In this document: piece after piece, positions 31,060-41,981 of the stretch | How positions within the stretch are numbered: the first letter of the stretch is position 1 | Layout: each line of letters begins with the position of its first letter | Origin: Epithemia pelagica | Taxonomy: Eukaryota; Bacillariophyta; Bacillariophyceae; Surirellales; Surirellaceae | DNA length: 64,000 nucleotides | Direction: 5' to 3' | Assembly (NCBI GenBank): GCA_946965045.2 | Contig: OX337233.1 | Coordinates: forward strand, 1,364,001 to 1,428,000 | Notes under the pieces: model-generated | The model's input: only the letters and a program-made list of their open reading frames with translations | Databases searched by the model: none | Told to the model about the DNA's origin: nothing | Made by a program: the position numbers and the translations under genes

Positions 31060-32625
31060 ATGGTGGTTTTTCGGTATTGGCCGCTCTTCCATCGTTGGAT
31101 CGGGGCAGGAATTTTCGTGTCTGCATGCCTTTTGCAGTCTGTAGAAGGTCGTTTGTTGGACACCCGAACGGCGAATGAAACCCAAGAACCCACAAGGAAT
31201 ACTACGACGATTGGTGCTCAGTCGTCGTCGTTGGACCAGAGTCATTCCACCATTTGGCGGTTTCCCTTGCATCAAGCGTCGGGAACACAACATGTCAATT
31301 TGTACATTGGACAACCTCCCACACGACAAACATGGATTCTCGATACCGGGTCCCGATTTTCGGCCACCTTGTGCGGTGCCTATTGTCCGGGTTGTACTGC
31401 AACAACATCCTCTAAAACAGCAACAACAACAACAACGAGAAGAAGGATCAATCCAAACCCCGCCTATCCCGGAAGTTTTACCAACAAAATGGTTCCTTGT
31501 GGTGAATGTCAAATGAAATCCACTTGTGAAGGCTTTCCAACGAGGGACGAAGGCAAGGCCATGCTTTCTTCGGCCTTTTCCTCCGCCATGAATGGTAGAA
31601 GCCAATCTTCTTCCACCACTGCAATGGATGCCTCGTATTGTCGATTAAATCAACGTTATACGGAAGGATCTCGCTGGACGGCTTGGGAAGTCAATGATAT
31701 CGTGGCCATGGAGGGAGCGGAACGTGTCTCTGGTGAAAATAGTCAGGAAAGGGATGACAAGGATATTGCTTGGGATATGGCAGTACCCTTGGCGTTTGGC
31801 TGCCAAACGGACATTCGGGGATTGTTTCGTCAACAATATGCCAATGGAATTTTGGGATTGCAACCGTCGAATTACTCCATTCCGTCCATTTGGTATCAGC
31901 AAGGCCTCATTCCACAAAATGGATCCTTTCGTTTATGCCTCCATCCTACGGGAGGTTGGTTCATGGTGGGACATGGACCCCATCACGTCACGCTCACGCG
32001 TCCGCCCCACACACCGCTACGCTATACACCCTCTGCGGCCGCGGCGCTCGGCCCCGAAACGACCAACCGCAACCAAAAGTTATGGTACGGCGTCTTGGTA
32101 GAATCCGTGTGGATGGGTAATCGTCTCTTGGCCGATATTGGTAGCAGTGCAACGTCCGATATAATACAGGCATTTCGTCATGGCAAGGCCACCTTGTTGG
32201 ATTCGGGAACCACCGATACCTTTCTGCCAGCCGCATTGGAACCCATTTTTTCTCAAGCATGGCAACAAGTCACGGGAATTCCCTACAGCCACCAACGACA
32301 GGACTACACATGGCTCCAATTTCAAACCTTGCCCGACATTTCCTTGATCCTCGAGGGCAATGTGACGTGGACACTGCGGCCCCAGTATTACATGGAAGGC
32401 GTGCCGCTCCGATCCATTCCAAACGACGACGACAACTCCACAAGGACGGACGATACAGGTGTGGTGGTGGAACCATGGTCCGGCACCAAACCATTGATCA
32501 ATCGACTCTATGTCGATGAACCAATGGGTGCTGTGTTGGGTTTGAACGCCATGATGGGGTATGAAATCGATTTCCACATTCCAACCAGAACCATTGGCAT
32601 GGCACCCGCAAACTGTCATGTATAA
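31060..32625 (+). CDS. Pepsin-like (A1) aspartyl protease, secreted
   Basis: 521 residues from ATG 31060, single exon. An N-terminal signal peptide ends near residue 30 (SACLLQSVEG). The two catalytic aspartates are in WILDTGSRFS (near residue 104) and LLDSGTTDTF (near 380), the expected spacing for a bilobal pepsin fold. The first lobe has an inserted Cys-rich region (CGAYCPGC, CGECQMKSTC), typical of disulfide-stabilised secretory proteases, and NGILGLQPS is the usual flap-downstream block. No C-terminal membrane anchor is seen. It is expected to act in an acidic secretory compartment or outside the cell. A 7-residue Thr run and an Asp run mark loop insertions. Confidence 0.85.
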   Translation: MVVFRYWPLFHRWIGAGIFVSACLLQSVEGRLLDTRTANETQEPTRNTTTIGAQSSSLDQSHSTIWRFPLHQASGTQHVNLYIGQPPTRQTWILDTGSRFSATLCGAYCPGCTATTSSKTATTTTTRRRINPNPAYPGSFTNKMVPCGECQMKSTCEGFPTRDEGKAMLSSAFSSAMNGRSQSSSTTAMDASYCRLNQRYTEGSRWTAWEVNDIVAMEGAERVSGENSQERDDKDIAWDMAVPLAFGCQTDIRGLFRQQYANGILGLQPSNYSIPSIWYQQGLIPQNGSFRLCLHPTGGWFMVGHGPHHVTLTRPPHTPLRYTPSAAAALGPETTNRNQKLWYGVLVESVWMGNRLLADIGSSATSDIIQAFRHGKATLLDSGTTDTFLPAALEPIFSQAWQQVTGIPYSHQRQDYTWLQFQTLPDISLILEGNVTWTLRPQYYMEGVPLRSIPNDDDNSTRTDDTGVVVEPWSGTKPLINRLYVDEPMGAVLGLNAMMGYEIDFHIPTRTIGMAPANCHV

Positions 32626-34921
32626 TAATAGTCCACAGACCTTCACCCACACCACACGGCATGTCAGGATGATTACGAATGGTAGTTGACACAATGCCAT
32701 TTTGGGTTATGAAGCCCTGGGCAGGAGCAACAAACCGTTTGTTAATGGACTCTCTCTGGATCAACCAGCATGATCAGACTTGAAAGTCATAATGAGTACG
32801 GAAATTCGTTTGCAGGCGTTTCAGCCAGAGCCATTGGAATTGCCTTCACTCACAACTGTTTTACATGGTTGGCTGATGCTACACTCAATATGGCAACCCG
32901 ATTGTGGAAATTCTCCCACGAATTCTCCGACCTATGCCCAGCACATGATGGTTCCCACATTTTGTAAAAACGGATTCTATGGATGGAAACGACTTGGTGA
33001 CCTAGAGGGGTAGGTAGTGTTCTGTCATTCCCCGAAATAGGCGGCCACTTTTACAGTCACGCCTTCCTCGATGAAAAGGACGTGTTTCGAACTCCATGAT
33101 ATTTTATTAAGAAGACAAAGGGATGCTCTTCACCAAGGGTGGTTTGATCTTTCGAGAGTCACCTTTATCAGAAAGGACCAGCCATATCAGACTGCTGGGA
33201 ATGCCAATGAAAAGAAATCAATAGATTCTTTACCAGATAGGGTAGAGTCGACCCAAGCCTTGAGAGGATGAGTAGGATAGGGTGAGTACTCCTAAAAGAA
33301 AAACAATGCATAGTAAGAGCAGCTTTGTGAGAGACTAGGTAGGTACTCCTAGAGATGGACCTAGAGGACACATGCCTAGCACCTCTAGAGAAGAAGATCC
33401 GCTACCCCTTGGACTTCTTAGGGCAGGTCATTTACGCCTAATCACTAGGAGTAATCATCAGACGATGTGCGGCGTACACTACAAACTCTATTTAGTGGTT
33501 CTACAAAAAATCCATGGTGTCCATGGTCCACCGATCACGAAATCAGCGGCATGTATAGAAAATCGAGTCTTTGGTCTATGATGTATCTGTTGTCTATGTA
33601 TGCATGCTTTATGTTTCGTTCGTCGGGCTTGGGATCGGGCCGATAAAGGTGTGATTCTCGTCTCTACAATGAGAACTGAAATCAACGGGCTAATGGTTAT
33701 CCAAAGGACAAAGGACCATTGCTGGTCGCCCACATGAAGAATCCCAAGCGAGTGCCATTCTTTCACTATTCCTAGGACTATCGAGGTTCTACTGCTCAGC
33801 AAAAGAGCTACCTAGCGTCGGATTCACAGTTCACACACCCCAATGGACTTGGGTTTGCCGAAAGCAAATCTCCTGGATTGAGGTATACCAGGAGAAAATC
33901 CATGAACAAATCTAAAGATAGAGACATCAATTCCCAATATTGAGTTCTTAATGTGGGACGTATCTATTGTCTATTGTCGTGGGAAATGGTGACGGTGAAT
34001 AGTGCTAAGTGCCGCCAAGGGCATTTTGTGGCGGCAGTCGTCGATCGTCCGGCGTGTTTTTGGGATAGTTGCACGTTGCGTCGTTACGTCTTCCCTCAAG
34101 CATTCAGCCATTCGCTGACTAGATTGGATCTAAGACGATCATCCTACTAGTTAGTAATTACTATGTACTGCCCTGTAATTTGTAATGATGACAATATTGA
34201 CTTATCTAATAATATAAGCACTTAGCAGGTTGCAGCTTAGTGGTAGATTTTTGCCGGTGCCACGAGAAATGAATGTTTCTCCTTTCCTCCGTCTGCCGTG
34301 ACCATTGACTTTCTATTCTCTCTATTGTTTGCTAATATTTCTGAAGAAAACATTCATGTACGAGCTCTGATGGCTGATGGGGTATTTCTGAAGAGTATTT
34401 CAGCTAAGTAGATTACTAACTCTTTAACTACAAGCTACTAGAGCTAGAGGAACATTGAACATTATTCATTATTTGTTCATTGCACAATAGGAGTACATAA
34501 TATTATTAGTACAAGTACTTATAATATTGATTTTAGTATTCTAATTTTTATCACGAGTTACTAGGTAGTACAGGTAGCTTTCCATTACGCTAAATCCCAT
34601 CGCTTGCCTTCTTGAGAAGGCTTCATTACCTCAAAATGAGTGTGTTTGTGGTTATCGATTACCTACAACACTCTCCGCGAAGGAGTGCAAGAAACGGTCT
34701 ATCAGTAGTTTGTCCGACGTCATGGGATTACAATTGCCCCACTGGGTAGGCCTCACCAACTTAGGTTGGCTTAGTTACTTAGAATCGTTTATCTATTGTA
34801 GTGTTGTCGGTGAACTCCGCCATTTCATCGGAAAAGAGAACGAGACCTCATCCAACATCCAAAAGACAGAAGATAAGCATTCAACCGCTGTATTTCGACA
34901 ACAGCTGAATGAAGACAAAGA
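32626..34921. other. 2.3 kb gene-poor, AT-richer stretch
   Basis: The longest interval without a recognisable gene. It is clearly richer in A and T than flanking genes, especially 34140-34620. It contains repeated words of the TACTCCTA/TAGGAGTA type (33285, 33343, 33446, 34488), CTAGAG-like words and the palindrome at 34499-34528. No coding frame in it has domain similarity I can recognise. It may be decayed mobile DNA, but I see no terminal repeats or transposase remains. Confidence 0.5.
34499..34528. repeat. 30-bp near-perfect inverted repeat, outer arms AATATTA/TAATATT
   Basis: Two 14-nt arms around a central AA, with inner AGTAC/GTACT and one mismatched pair. It lies in the AT-rich gene-poor stretch upstream of the HSF gene. 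Confidence 0.6.
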
Positions 34922-36784
34922 ATGAATGATGAAACTGATCTCATTGACGTGATTGGATTGCCCTCGTCGCGGGCATTGACTTACAAGGACTACGCCGAGG
35001 TTCCAGCTCCACCGGAATGCGGTGAATCCAAATATCGAGGAGGAATCACGACCCATTTCCCCGCCTTGTTACACGCCTTGTTAACCAAGGCTGAAGTGGA
35101 TGGTTACAATGACATTTGCTCTTGGTATTCCCATGGACGAGCTTTCGCAGTGCATGATCGAGACAAGTTCGTTTCGGAAGTGATGCCTCTCTATTTCCGT
35201 CAAACGCAGTTCGCAAGCTTTCAAAGGCAATTGAACTTGTATGAGTTTCACCGATTGTGTCATGAAAGCTACCAAAAGAGTGCTGGATCATACTATCACC
35301 CCATGTTCCTTCGCACAAGACATGATCTATGCCCAGCGATCCAAAGACCAACGGAGAAGGAACTTAAAGAAGCCAAAAAGACAAGCAGACCAAACCCAAG
35401 AGGCAACCCAAATGATGACCCAGACTTTTCTACCATGAGACCCATGCCGCCGTCCCGACATAAGCATATCACAGCTGCGAGGAACATAACTCTCCCTCAG
35501 AGGAAAGCACCCTCCTTTGCGACAAAGGAAGAAGAGCCACCGAAGGCAGCTAAAATGGGGCAGCCGGGTGCTGTCGCCAAGAAACCCACTGAACTTTTGG
35601 CTGGAATGTTGGGCCATTCCTCAACAAATCAAGTCAGTGATGCTTATGAATCACTTTTCCTCGTAGATGGCGCAACGTCACAAGAAGAAGTCGACCTTTC
35701 GTGGATGGAACCGCGGCCCATTGCTCCTGAACTTGTTCCCTTGCTGCGAAATTCTCAAGTGTTAGCCGACCCTCCCAACGTAAGAGACTTTATGCTCCAA
35801 ACACCAGTTGCGCGCAGTTTCATGGTTGACAAAATCTCAAACCGTGAACCACTTTTACAGAGTCATAATGGAGAAAAGAAATCTCGTGATGGATCTATGA
35901 TTGGAGAGTCTTGTGCATCAGCCTTCGGACCACACTCGGTAAGATGATGCACAGTGGTGTGACTTCGCTCGAGGTATCCGTACAGCTCTGGCTTATGTGT
36001 TGCATTTCACTTTTTCTTCCAGGGAGACGTGAGGCTGACAATGAAGAGGAGTCTTCCTAGAGGCAATAGTCTCCTCCCTCCAATAGAAACAAACACGCGA
36101 CCATTCTCGGATCATAATGATCTCGAATTACCAGATTCGCATGAATTGCCACCTCCAAATAAAATCATGAGTGTTTTATCTTCGAAAGGAGAATCAGTCC
36201 ACCATCAATTTGCCGTGATGAACACGGCAACTGGTGAAGGTCAGAACACAAATTCGTAACTCTGTCTGGTCTACTGTACACGTTGCTTATCAATTCCATT
36301 GCTTGTTTCTACAACAGACTCGAAACGTCCATGTCCAGCCTTGGCGGACGTATGTCAATTAAATCGATCATCAAGGAAAGGCCAGGTACAGCCTCCATCT
36401 CTCCCCCGTACTTTCCAACAAGTTACGGATTTCCCCGCCGACCAATCGCTCATGATTACAAGTTTAGATTCGCCTTATCTCGTTATCTATGTCAATCCAG
36501 GATTAGAGATGTCATGGGGAATCAAGCGCGATGACATTGTGGACAAGCCTTTGCAAGGCTTGTGCAATACCGGAGACCACGCCAAACTTAATGCAGCCGC
36601 CTTCACTGTACTGCTCACGAAACAGTCAGAGAATGAGGTTGAACTCTCCTTTCAAGTTGGAAGGAGGATGCTAAAATTTCAAACACGGGTTGGATCATTC
36701 TACATGGCAGATGATCCAGGCCAACTTAATGATGCTCAATACTTGGTATGGCATCACGTTGAATTGGACGCCCCGAGAGGGTGA
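34922..36784 (+). CDS. Heat-shock-factor-type transcription factor with C-terminal PAS-like domain
   Basis: Exons 34922-35938, 36023-36239 and 36318-36784, with introns of 84 bp (GTAAGA...CCAG) and 78 bp (GTCAGA...ACAG); 566 residues. The donor at 36240 is chosen because it alone keeps the third exon in the frame encoding the PAS-like domain. Residues about 45-145 are an HSF DNA-binding domain: FPALLHALL, FVSEVMPLYFRQTQFASFQRQLNLYEFHR, then YYHPMFLR. The middle is proline- and charge-rich. Residues about 455-555 look like a PAS sensor fold: LDSPYLVIYVNPGLEMSWGI, then DDIVDKPLQGL. HSF DNA-binding proteins are greatly expanded in diatoms. PAS folds bind small ligands or mediate dimerisation, so ligand- or redox-responsive control is inferred. 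No hydrophobic heptad trimerisation region is obvious. Confidence 0.8.
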
Positions 36785-36990
36785 TCCGATGATTTTGTTA
36801 AGAATGATGCCCATTGCATATATCGTCGTCAAAAAAGACATTTTTGTTCGCTTCCTGAATCACTAAGCAGCTCGAAGTATTAACCTTTTTTTTGTTTCAA
36901 AAGGTGTCGTTCCCTAGTAGGCTCGCATACTGTCTTCAACCACTTCGGTTGGATAGGTCATCCACAAACATTCCTCATCCAAATTTTTGT

Positions 36991-39456
36991 TCAGGATCGC
37001 AACAGTGTATCGAGTATTGAACCAGCCCCATCTGGTAAACTTTTGTTCCATGTACTGGGTAGATTTTTTAGCAGCAATCTTGATGCTGCGGGGTCCCTCT
37101 TCCAATCATGGCCTGGACTTTTCTGAAGCTCTACGACATGACTTGCCTCGGCTTCCGAGAGGAGAAACACTCTACGCAAAACCGGAGTTCCAGCCATGGC
37201 GACTTCCCAGACGAGCTCCTGCGTTACCAAGGCGCAGTTCTTGGCTTCGCAAAACAAGGACTCCATAAAGGCTGGGGACGCGGCACTCTCATCCACCACA
37301 CGGGTCGCGTTGCAAATCCAAGCCATGACGGTATAGGTTTTCCAATTTCGTTTTCCATCGTGATACAAGTCCAAGGCAATGCCATATGCGTGCTGCCAGC
37401 TTTCCGGGGACTTGGCCTCCTGAAACACTCGAACACAAGATTTTAGAACGGAATAACAGTCCTCTGCCGGATACTTTTTACGTGACAGTCGATGGTCCGT
37501 CTCGCGCAGCATGGCGACGGTCTTGTTGAGGCAAAAGAGCTCATCGGTATCCGGAGGTACCGCCTGTTGAGCCCATGCCTCGATTGCTATCTTGGCAACA
37601 CTGACATTCCACTGGTCCCAGGCAGGTTTTTCTTCCAAGTATGCGCTCACATGTTCGGCTGCGAGAAGGTGGCCATGCTGACCCTCGTGCCGTTCGCCTC
37701 CCGCGCAATGACGAAGCCACGACTCGAGAACCAATCGAAGGTGTTTTGCATTGATTCGGTAATTCCGCGTTTCCATCTGTTGTAGATTTTGCTCGTTCCA
37801 TCGTGGAGCGTCGTCATGATTCGAGTTACGCCATGCGTCCATGACTAGATGAAAGGTCTGGTGATCGGGCAGGATACTTTGTCCTTGGTCTAGATTGTCC
37901 AGGATTGACTGCATGATAACAGGAGCATTACTGATCCCTGAAGAAAGCCATTTCTTTAGATTGGTATTGCATTGACGCGTTTCATCATAGGGCGTGGTAA
38001 GGGCACTGTCGGTGAGATGCTTCAATCGTGCTTCCTTGTCAGCCGCAGAAACGGATGAGTTGTGGTGCCAGGCGTTGTACAGAGAAATGAATATATCATG
38101 GTTTCGGTGCACTGGGTAGGTCTGAGATTCCAGCGGAACAGCATTCTTCGTTTCTTCCACCATGGAACAAACTGCATTATGAATGCGTTGCAGCCATTGG
38201 TCCTTTGCCTCTTGTGCGACGGATTCATTGTCGACAAGTCGACGGCCGGCATCCACCAGTATCTTTAGTGACCAGGAACGGTACGAATGGCCTTCTTGGA
38301 CAAACAAATCCACAAATTGGTCCGATGTGTTGATATGTCGCCGAAACTCTTGGATCAGCGACTCTAGTTCCGTCATAGTCTCTTCGTTAATGCACGTTTC
38401 GTCGGCCAAGAGTACGGTTCGATAACATTGCAGCATGAAATAGACACTGGACCATTCGAGTCCAATGTGAGGACTGGCCTTCATTCGTTCAAACAAACGT
38501 TTGGCACGCTCCAGTGATTGGGCTTCCGTGGATGCCAGTTTGGCGTAGGCGGAAAGAAGTGTGTTGTAGCAGGCGCGATCGGTCTGTGGTGGCACGGGCG
38601 CAATGCCCAGACTGTGCGACGGTGGACGGTTCTCCATGATTTCCAAAACGATCGTTTCCGCCCGGACAACACCTTCCCACGTGTTGGCAAAGGCCCATGC
38701 TCGACTCAGGTACTTGTAGGTTGTCATGTTGGGAGGGGGAGGCGAAACGACTGTCCTTGCGCCTCTTTTTTCGTCCTCCGTCATGAGTTGAACCAGACTT
38801 TCCGCTCGTTTGGCACCCTCAGTGGTTCGCAACGAGCCTTGAATCAAGCAGATTGTGTTGTAGTCGTCAATATCCAGCAAGAGAAGATGATTGGCGTTCC
38901 TGCATTCGGCATCTGTGTTTGTGTTGTGCAGAGGAAGACGAGAAAGGCAATTCAACAAGATTCGTTCGGCCAAATCCGCAACTCGTGATGGATTCTTGTT
39001 CATCAAAACCTGACAGGCACCGAGCAAGGGTTTGACAATCGTATCATGATCCGCTCGGAACAATGGCTTGTGCTCCAGTTCCACCACAGCTCGTTCCAGA
39101 TCTTGTACGGTTTGAATTCGACCAATCAGCTGGCCGTGTGACACATATTGATTGAACAAGATACGATTTTCACGGTTGTCCCAATGAGAGGAATGATATG
39201 GTTGACCTCCTCCTCCTCCGGCGTACCTGTCGGTACTGGTGGAATGGGAACGAAAGTGCGTGAAACGAGAATGATGGTCGTGGCGCGTGGATCTGTGACA
39301 ATCACTGTTCGCGGAGAAGCATCCGACGCCATTGCCTGTACATAGATTGAGACCAGACGGAACAAGGACCGACTTCAAACCATTGCTCTTCGAAAGCCTC
39401 TCTCGCACTATCCATCGGAAGGAGCGCTGCCGAAACGGGTGGGCGGCAAACACCAT
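36991..39456 (-). CDS. PPR/TPR-like helical-repeat protein, probably organellar
   Basis: 821 residues in one exon from ATG 39456. The N-terminus (about 65 residues) is rich in Arg, Ser and His with few acidic residues, like a mitochondrial transit peptide. The body consists of helical repeats, several resembling pentatricopeptide units: YKYLSRAWAFANTWEGVVRAE, CYNTLLSAYAKLA...RAKRLFERMKAS and FHLVMDAWRNSN. PPR proteins bind organellar RNA and guide its processing, stability or translation. The repeats are degenerate, so an RNA recognition code cannot be read. It is convergent with the HSF gene (206 bp) and divergent from the HEAT protein (447 bp). Confidence 0.7.
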   Translation of the reverse strand: MVFAAHPFRQRSFRWIVRERLSKSNGLKSVLVPSGLNLCTGNGVGCFSANSDCHRSTRHDHHSRFTHFRSHSTSTDRYAGGGGGQPYHSSHWDNRENRILFNQYVSHGQLIGRIQTVQDLERAVVELEHKPLFRADHDTIVKPLLGACQVLMNKNPSRVADLAERILLNCLSRLPLHNTNTDAECRNANHLLLLDIDDYNTICLIQGSLRTTEGAKRAESLVQLMTEDEKRGARTVVSPPPPNMTTYKYLSRAWAFANTWEGVVRAETIVLEIMENRPPSHSLGIAPVPPQTDRACYNTLLSAYAKLASTEAQSLERAKRLFERMKASPHIGLEWSSVYFMLQCYRTVLLADETCINEETMTELESLIQEFRRHINTSDQFVDLFVQEGHSYRSWSLKILVDAGRRLVDNESVAQEAKDQWLQRIHNAVCSMVEETKNAVPLESQTYPVHRNHDIFISLYNAWHHNSSVSAADKEARLKHLTDSALTTPYDETRQCNTNLKKWLSSGISNAPVIMQSILDNLDQGQSILPDHQTFHLVMDAWRNSNHDDAPRWNEQNLQQMETRNYRINAKHLRLVLESWLRHCAGGERHEGQHGHLLAAEHVSAYLEEKPAWDQWNVSVAKIAIEAWAQQAVPPDTDELFCLNKTVAMLRETDHRLSRKKYPAEDCYSVLKSCVRVFQEAKSPESWQHAYGIALDLYHDGKRNWKTYTVMAWICNATRVVDESAASPAFMESLFCEAKNCALVTQELVWEVAMAGTPVLRRVFLLSEAEASHVVELQKSPGHDWKRDPAASRLLLKNLPSTWNKSLPDGAGSILDTLLRS

Positions 39457-39903
39457 TGTTGAGTCAAAAGATGATTCGGTCTATCCGAAAATCTACGATA
39501 GTTCGCTCGCTTTTGTATCGCTCTAATTTGCAGTCGCATTTTCAGAAGGAGAAGCGCTTCGGTCGCATTTGGTGCTTCGTTTCCTCTCGAATCTCGCGCC
39601 ATCATTCGCATCGACGCATACGCATTTTTCTCCTCTCGATCGTGGCCACCTCTTCCAATTTTGAGAGACAAGGACTTGTCGTTCCTTTGTTTGCACACAT
39701 AGAGGCGCTGCTTGGCCACTCGTTGTGGAGAGGAATCTTCTTACGTGGATAGAGGCTGAGAGCCAAAGACTGAGATCCACAACAATACCACTTCTTGCTC
39801 TTCCTCCTCCATTGCCCCTCGACCAACGTTACACTTTCGGTTGTACCCATACGCAACAACTCCAGGGAACGCAACAACATCAGCAAGAAACAGCAGCAGC
39901 AGC
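39457..39903. other. Divergent promoter region, PPR-like / HEAT protein
   Basis: 447 bp between two start codons. No gene or notable element is seen. Confidence 0.4.
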
Positions 39904-41658
39904 ATGGCGTCCATCACCGCATCGACGACACACAAAATGAAAAAGCCGGCGGCCAAACCGGTTCCAGGCAAGGCTGGCAAAGCAAGTGCCAGCAGCAATG
40001 CCGCGAAACAACGTGGATGGGCTCCTCCTCTCAAACCGTCCACGTATACATCGAGCACTGGTACTCCGTTGATGGATCTCAAATCGCTGGAGGCAACGGC
40101 GCGTCACAACGTGATTCGTGACTTGTTTCACACCGTCTTGGGCGAAACACCGACGACGGCGCAAAATTTGAGTGCCCCTCGTGTGGCCAATTCCACCACA
40201 CAAGATCGATCGGCCGCCGCGGCCGATTTGGCCATGATTGCCAAACACGTGACTGGTATTCGCTTTCTCATCAAGGACTGTGGTATTCATGAGCAAATGC
40301 AGAAATTGCTCTTCCCGACTGGCATTGAAGCCGTCATTAAAGTAAGCCCCGATGGTGCCTTGGATCCGAATGCCGCCGACGATAGCATCACACCGGCAGG
40401 GATCAAACCCAGTCGTTCGGCCATTAGTTTGACGAGCATGGACGACGCCACCACAGCCAGCAGCATTGTGGGAGGAGACGAAACCACGGCCGTGTCAGAT
40501 TCCAAGCGAGGGAAAACAACACCGGCCAATGCACGTGAAGGTTGTTTCTTGTTGATTCGAGCCTTGTGTGAAACGGTGGGCAGTCCGACCGTGGAACCCT
40601 ACGTGGTGGGAGCCTTTTTGGCAGCTGCCTTGGATGAATGTGCCAGTGGCAATGGTGCCATTCGACAAGCCGCACAAGATACATCCTTGGCCATTGTTCA
40701 AGTAGCCAATCCATGGTCATTTTCGTCGATTCTGCGGCCTTTGCTCTTGCAAACCATGCTCAATACCACCGAGTGGCGAATCAAGGCAGCGGCCTTGGAA
40801 TGCTTTCAACACTGTGCCAAAAGCAAGCCTGCCGTGGTACAAAAGCTCATTCCCAAGTTATTGCCACCCATGGTCGGCCAAGTATGGGATACCAAACCAC
40901 AGGTTTCCAAGGCGGCCAAAAGTGCATTGTTGGCTGTCTGCGAAACAAATACAAATCCCGATGTGAAAAAGACAATACCAGCCGTCGTGAATGCCATTTG
41001 CAAACCCAGCGATACTAACAAGGCCATATCAGAACTCATGGGTACAACCTTTGTGGTACCCGTCGATGCCTCCACCTTGGCGATTTTGTGTCCGGTTCTG
41101 GCTCGTGCTCTCAAAGAAAAGTTGGCTATTCACAAACGTGCCGCCTGTTTGGTCATTTCAAACATGAGTAAGCTGGTAGAGCGACCTGAAGCTGTGGCAC
41201 CTTTTGGATCACTGTTGGTTCCAGAATTGCAAAAAGTGTGCGAAAATGTACAGTTCCAAGAAATTCGAGATGAGGCCTTGAAAGCCTTGGCCAATCTCAC
41301 AAAAGCCTTGGGAGACTCATACAAGGTGACGGAAGAGGCGTCTGCTGTGAATGAAATGGAAGCAGAACAAGAGCGAGTGGAAGCAGAACAAAACAGAGTG
41401 CAGAAAGAAAAGGAGGAAGCACAGGCCAGAGAAGAAGAGCTGAAACGAAAGGAAGCTGAAGAAAAGCAAAGATTCAAAGAGGCCATGGATGCACAGCGCG
41501 AACTTGACAAACTAGAGGCGCAAAAAGCTGCCGAAAAACGACGGGAGAAAGAGAATCAGCGAGAAAAGGCCAAACTGAGTACAAAAGAGGCAAGTGGTAG
41601 ATGCCAAGCCTGTGGTCTCAAGAAATGCAAAAAGACGTGCGTGTTCGCCTCGAAATAA
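39904..41658 (+). CDS. eEF3/GCN1-type HEAT-repeat protein lacking ABC cassettes, with coiled coil and Cys cluster
   Basis: 584 residues from ATG 39904. Residues 210-470 match the HEAT region shared by translation elongation factor 3 and GCN1: EGCFLLIRALCETVG, QVWDTKPQVSKAAKSAL, GTTFVVPVDASTLAILCPVL, VISNMSKLVERPEAVAPF. In eEF3 this region is followed by a four-helix bundle, two ABC ATPase domains and a chromodomain; here there is a highly charged coiled coil (about 475-560; EEAQAREEELKRKEAEE) and a terminal Cys cluster CQACGLKKCKKTC. The frame ends in a clean stop, so it is not a simple truncation within the window. HEAT regions of eEF3/GCN1 contact the ribosome, so a ribosome-associated role is inferred. 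The N-terminal 55 residues are basic and Ala/Ser-rich. Confidence 0.78.
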   Translation: MASITASTTHKMKKPAAKPVPGKAGKASASSNAAKQRGWAPPLKPSTYTSSTGTPLMDLKSLEATARHNVIRDLFHTVLGETPTTAQNLSAPRVANSTTQDRSAAAADLAMIAKHVTGIRFLIKDCGIHEQMQKLLFPTGIEAVIKVSPDGALDPNAADDSITPAGIKPSRSAISLTSMDDATTASSIVGGDETTAVSDSKRGKTTPANAREGCFLLIRALCETVGSPTVEPYVVGAFLAAALDECASGNGAIRQAAQDTSLAIVQVANPWSFSSILRPLLLQTMLNTTEWRIKAAALECFQHCAKSKPAVVQKLIPKLLPPMVGQVWDTKPQVSKAAKSALLAVCETNTNPDVKKTIPAVVNAICKPSDTNKAISELMGTTFVVPVDASTLAILCPVLARALKEKLAIHKRAACLVISNMSKLVERPEAVAPFGSLLVPELQKVCENVQFQEIRDEALKALANLTKALGDSYKVTEEASAVNEMEAEQERVEAEQNRVQKEKEEAQAREEELKRKEAEEKQRFKEAMDAQRELDKLEAQKAAEKRREKENQREKAKLSTKEASGRCQACGLKKCKKTCVFASK

Positions 41659-41981
41659 TGAGAGGACTCGGGAGGTAGACAATTTTGGGTGCATTCTTAG
41701 CACAGTGACTGAGTCTTCCAAACACAGGAGATCCACAATATTTACAGTCCGACTTAGACTCAGATAAATCCATATGTTAATACCATTTGGTTTTACATGC
41801 CATATTTGTTGCTTCTTTAAGTTGTCAGTCGAACTGTCATATCACAGTGGGCACATAGCTCTCGGGGTAGCTGTTGCAAATTGCAAAATCCAAACGATCC
41901 TAACGAATGCTTCCAGACAAGGGGCATTGACAGTAAGAAAGATTGACGGGGAATAGGAACTACACTATTTATGTGCTTAAA
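41659..41981. other. Short intergenic, convergent 3' ends
   Basis: 323 bp between the HEAT protein and the kinesin. Nothing recognisable. Confidence 0.4.

Noticed and set aside
32626-34921. Possible degenerate transposon in the gene-poor stretch
   Set aside because: No transposase or reverse transcriptase similarity, no terminal repeats and no target-site duplication could be seen.
36283-36534. Alternative reading of the third HSF exon (donor at 36256)
   Set aside because: It gives a short Ser/Arg-rich tail and abandons the frame that encodes the PAS-like domain; the donor at 36240 preserves it.
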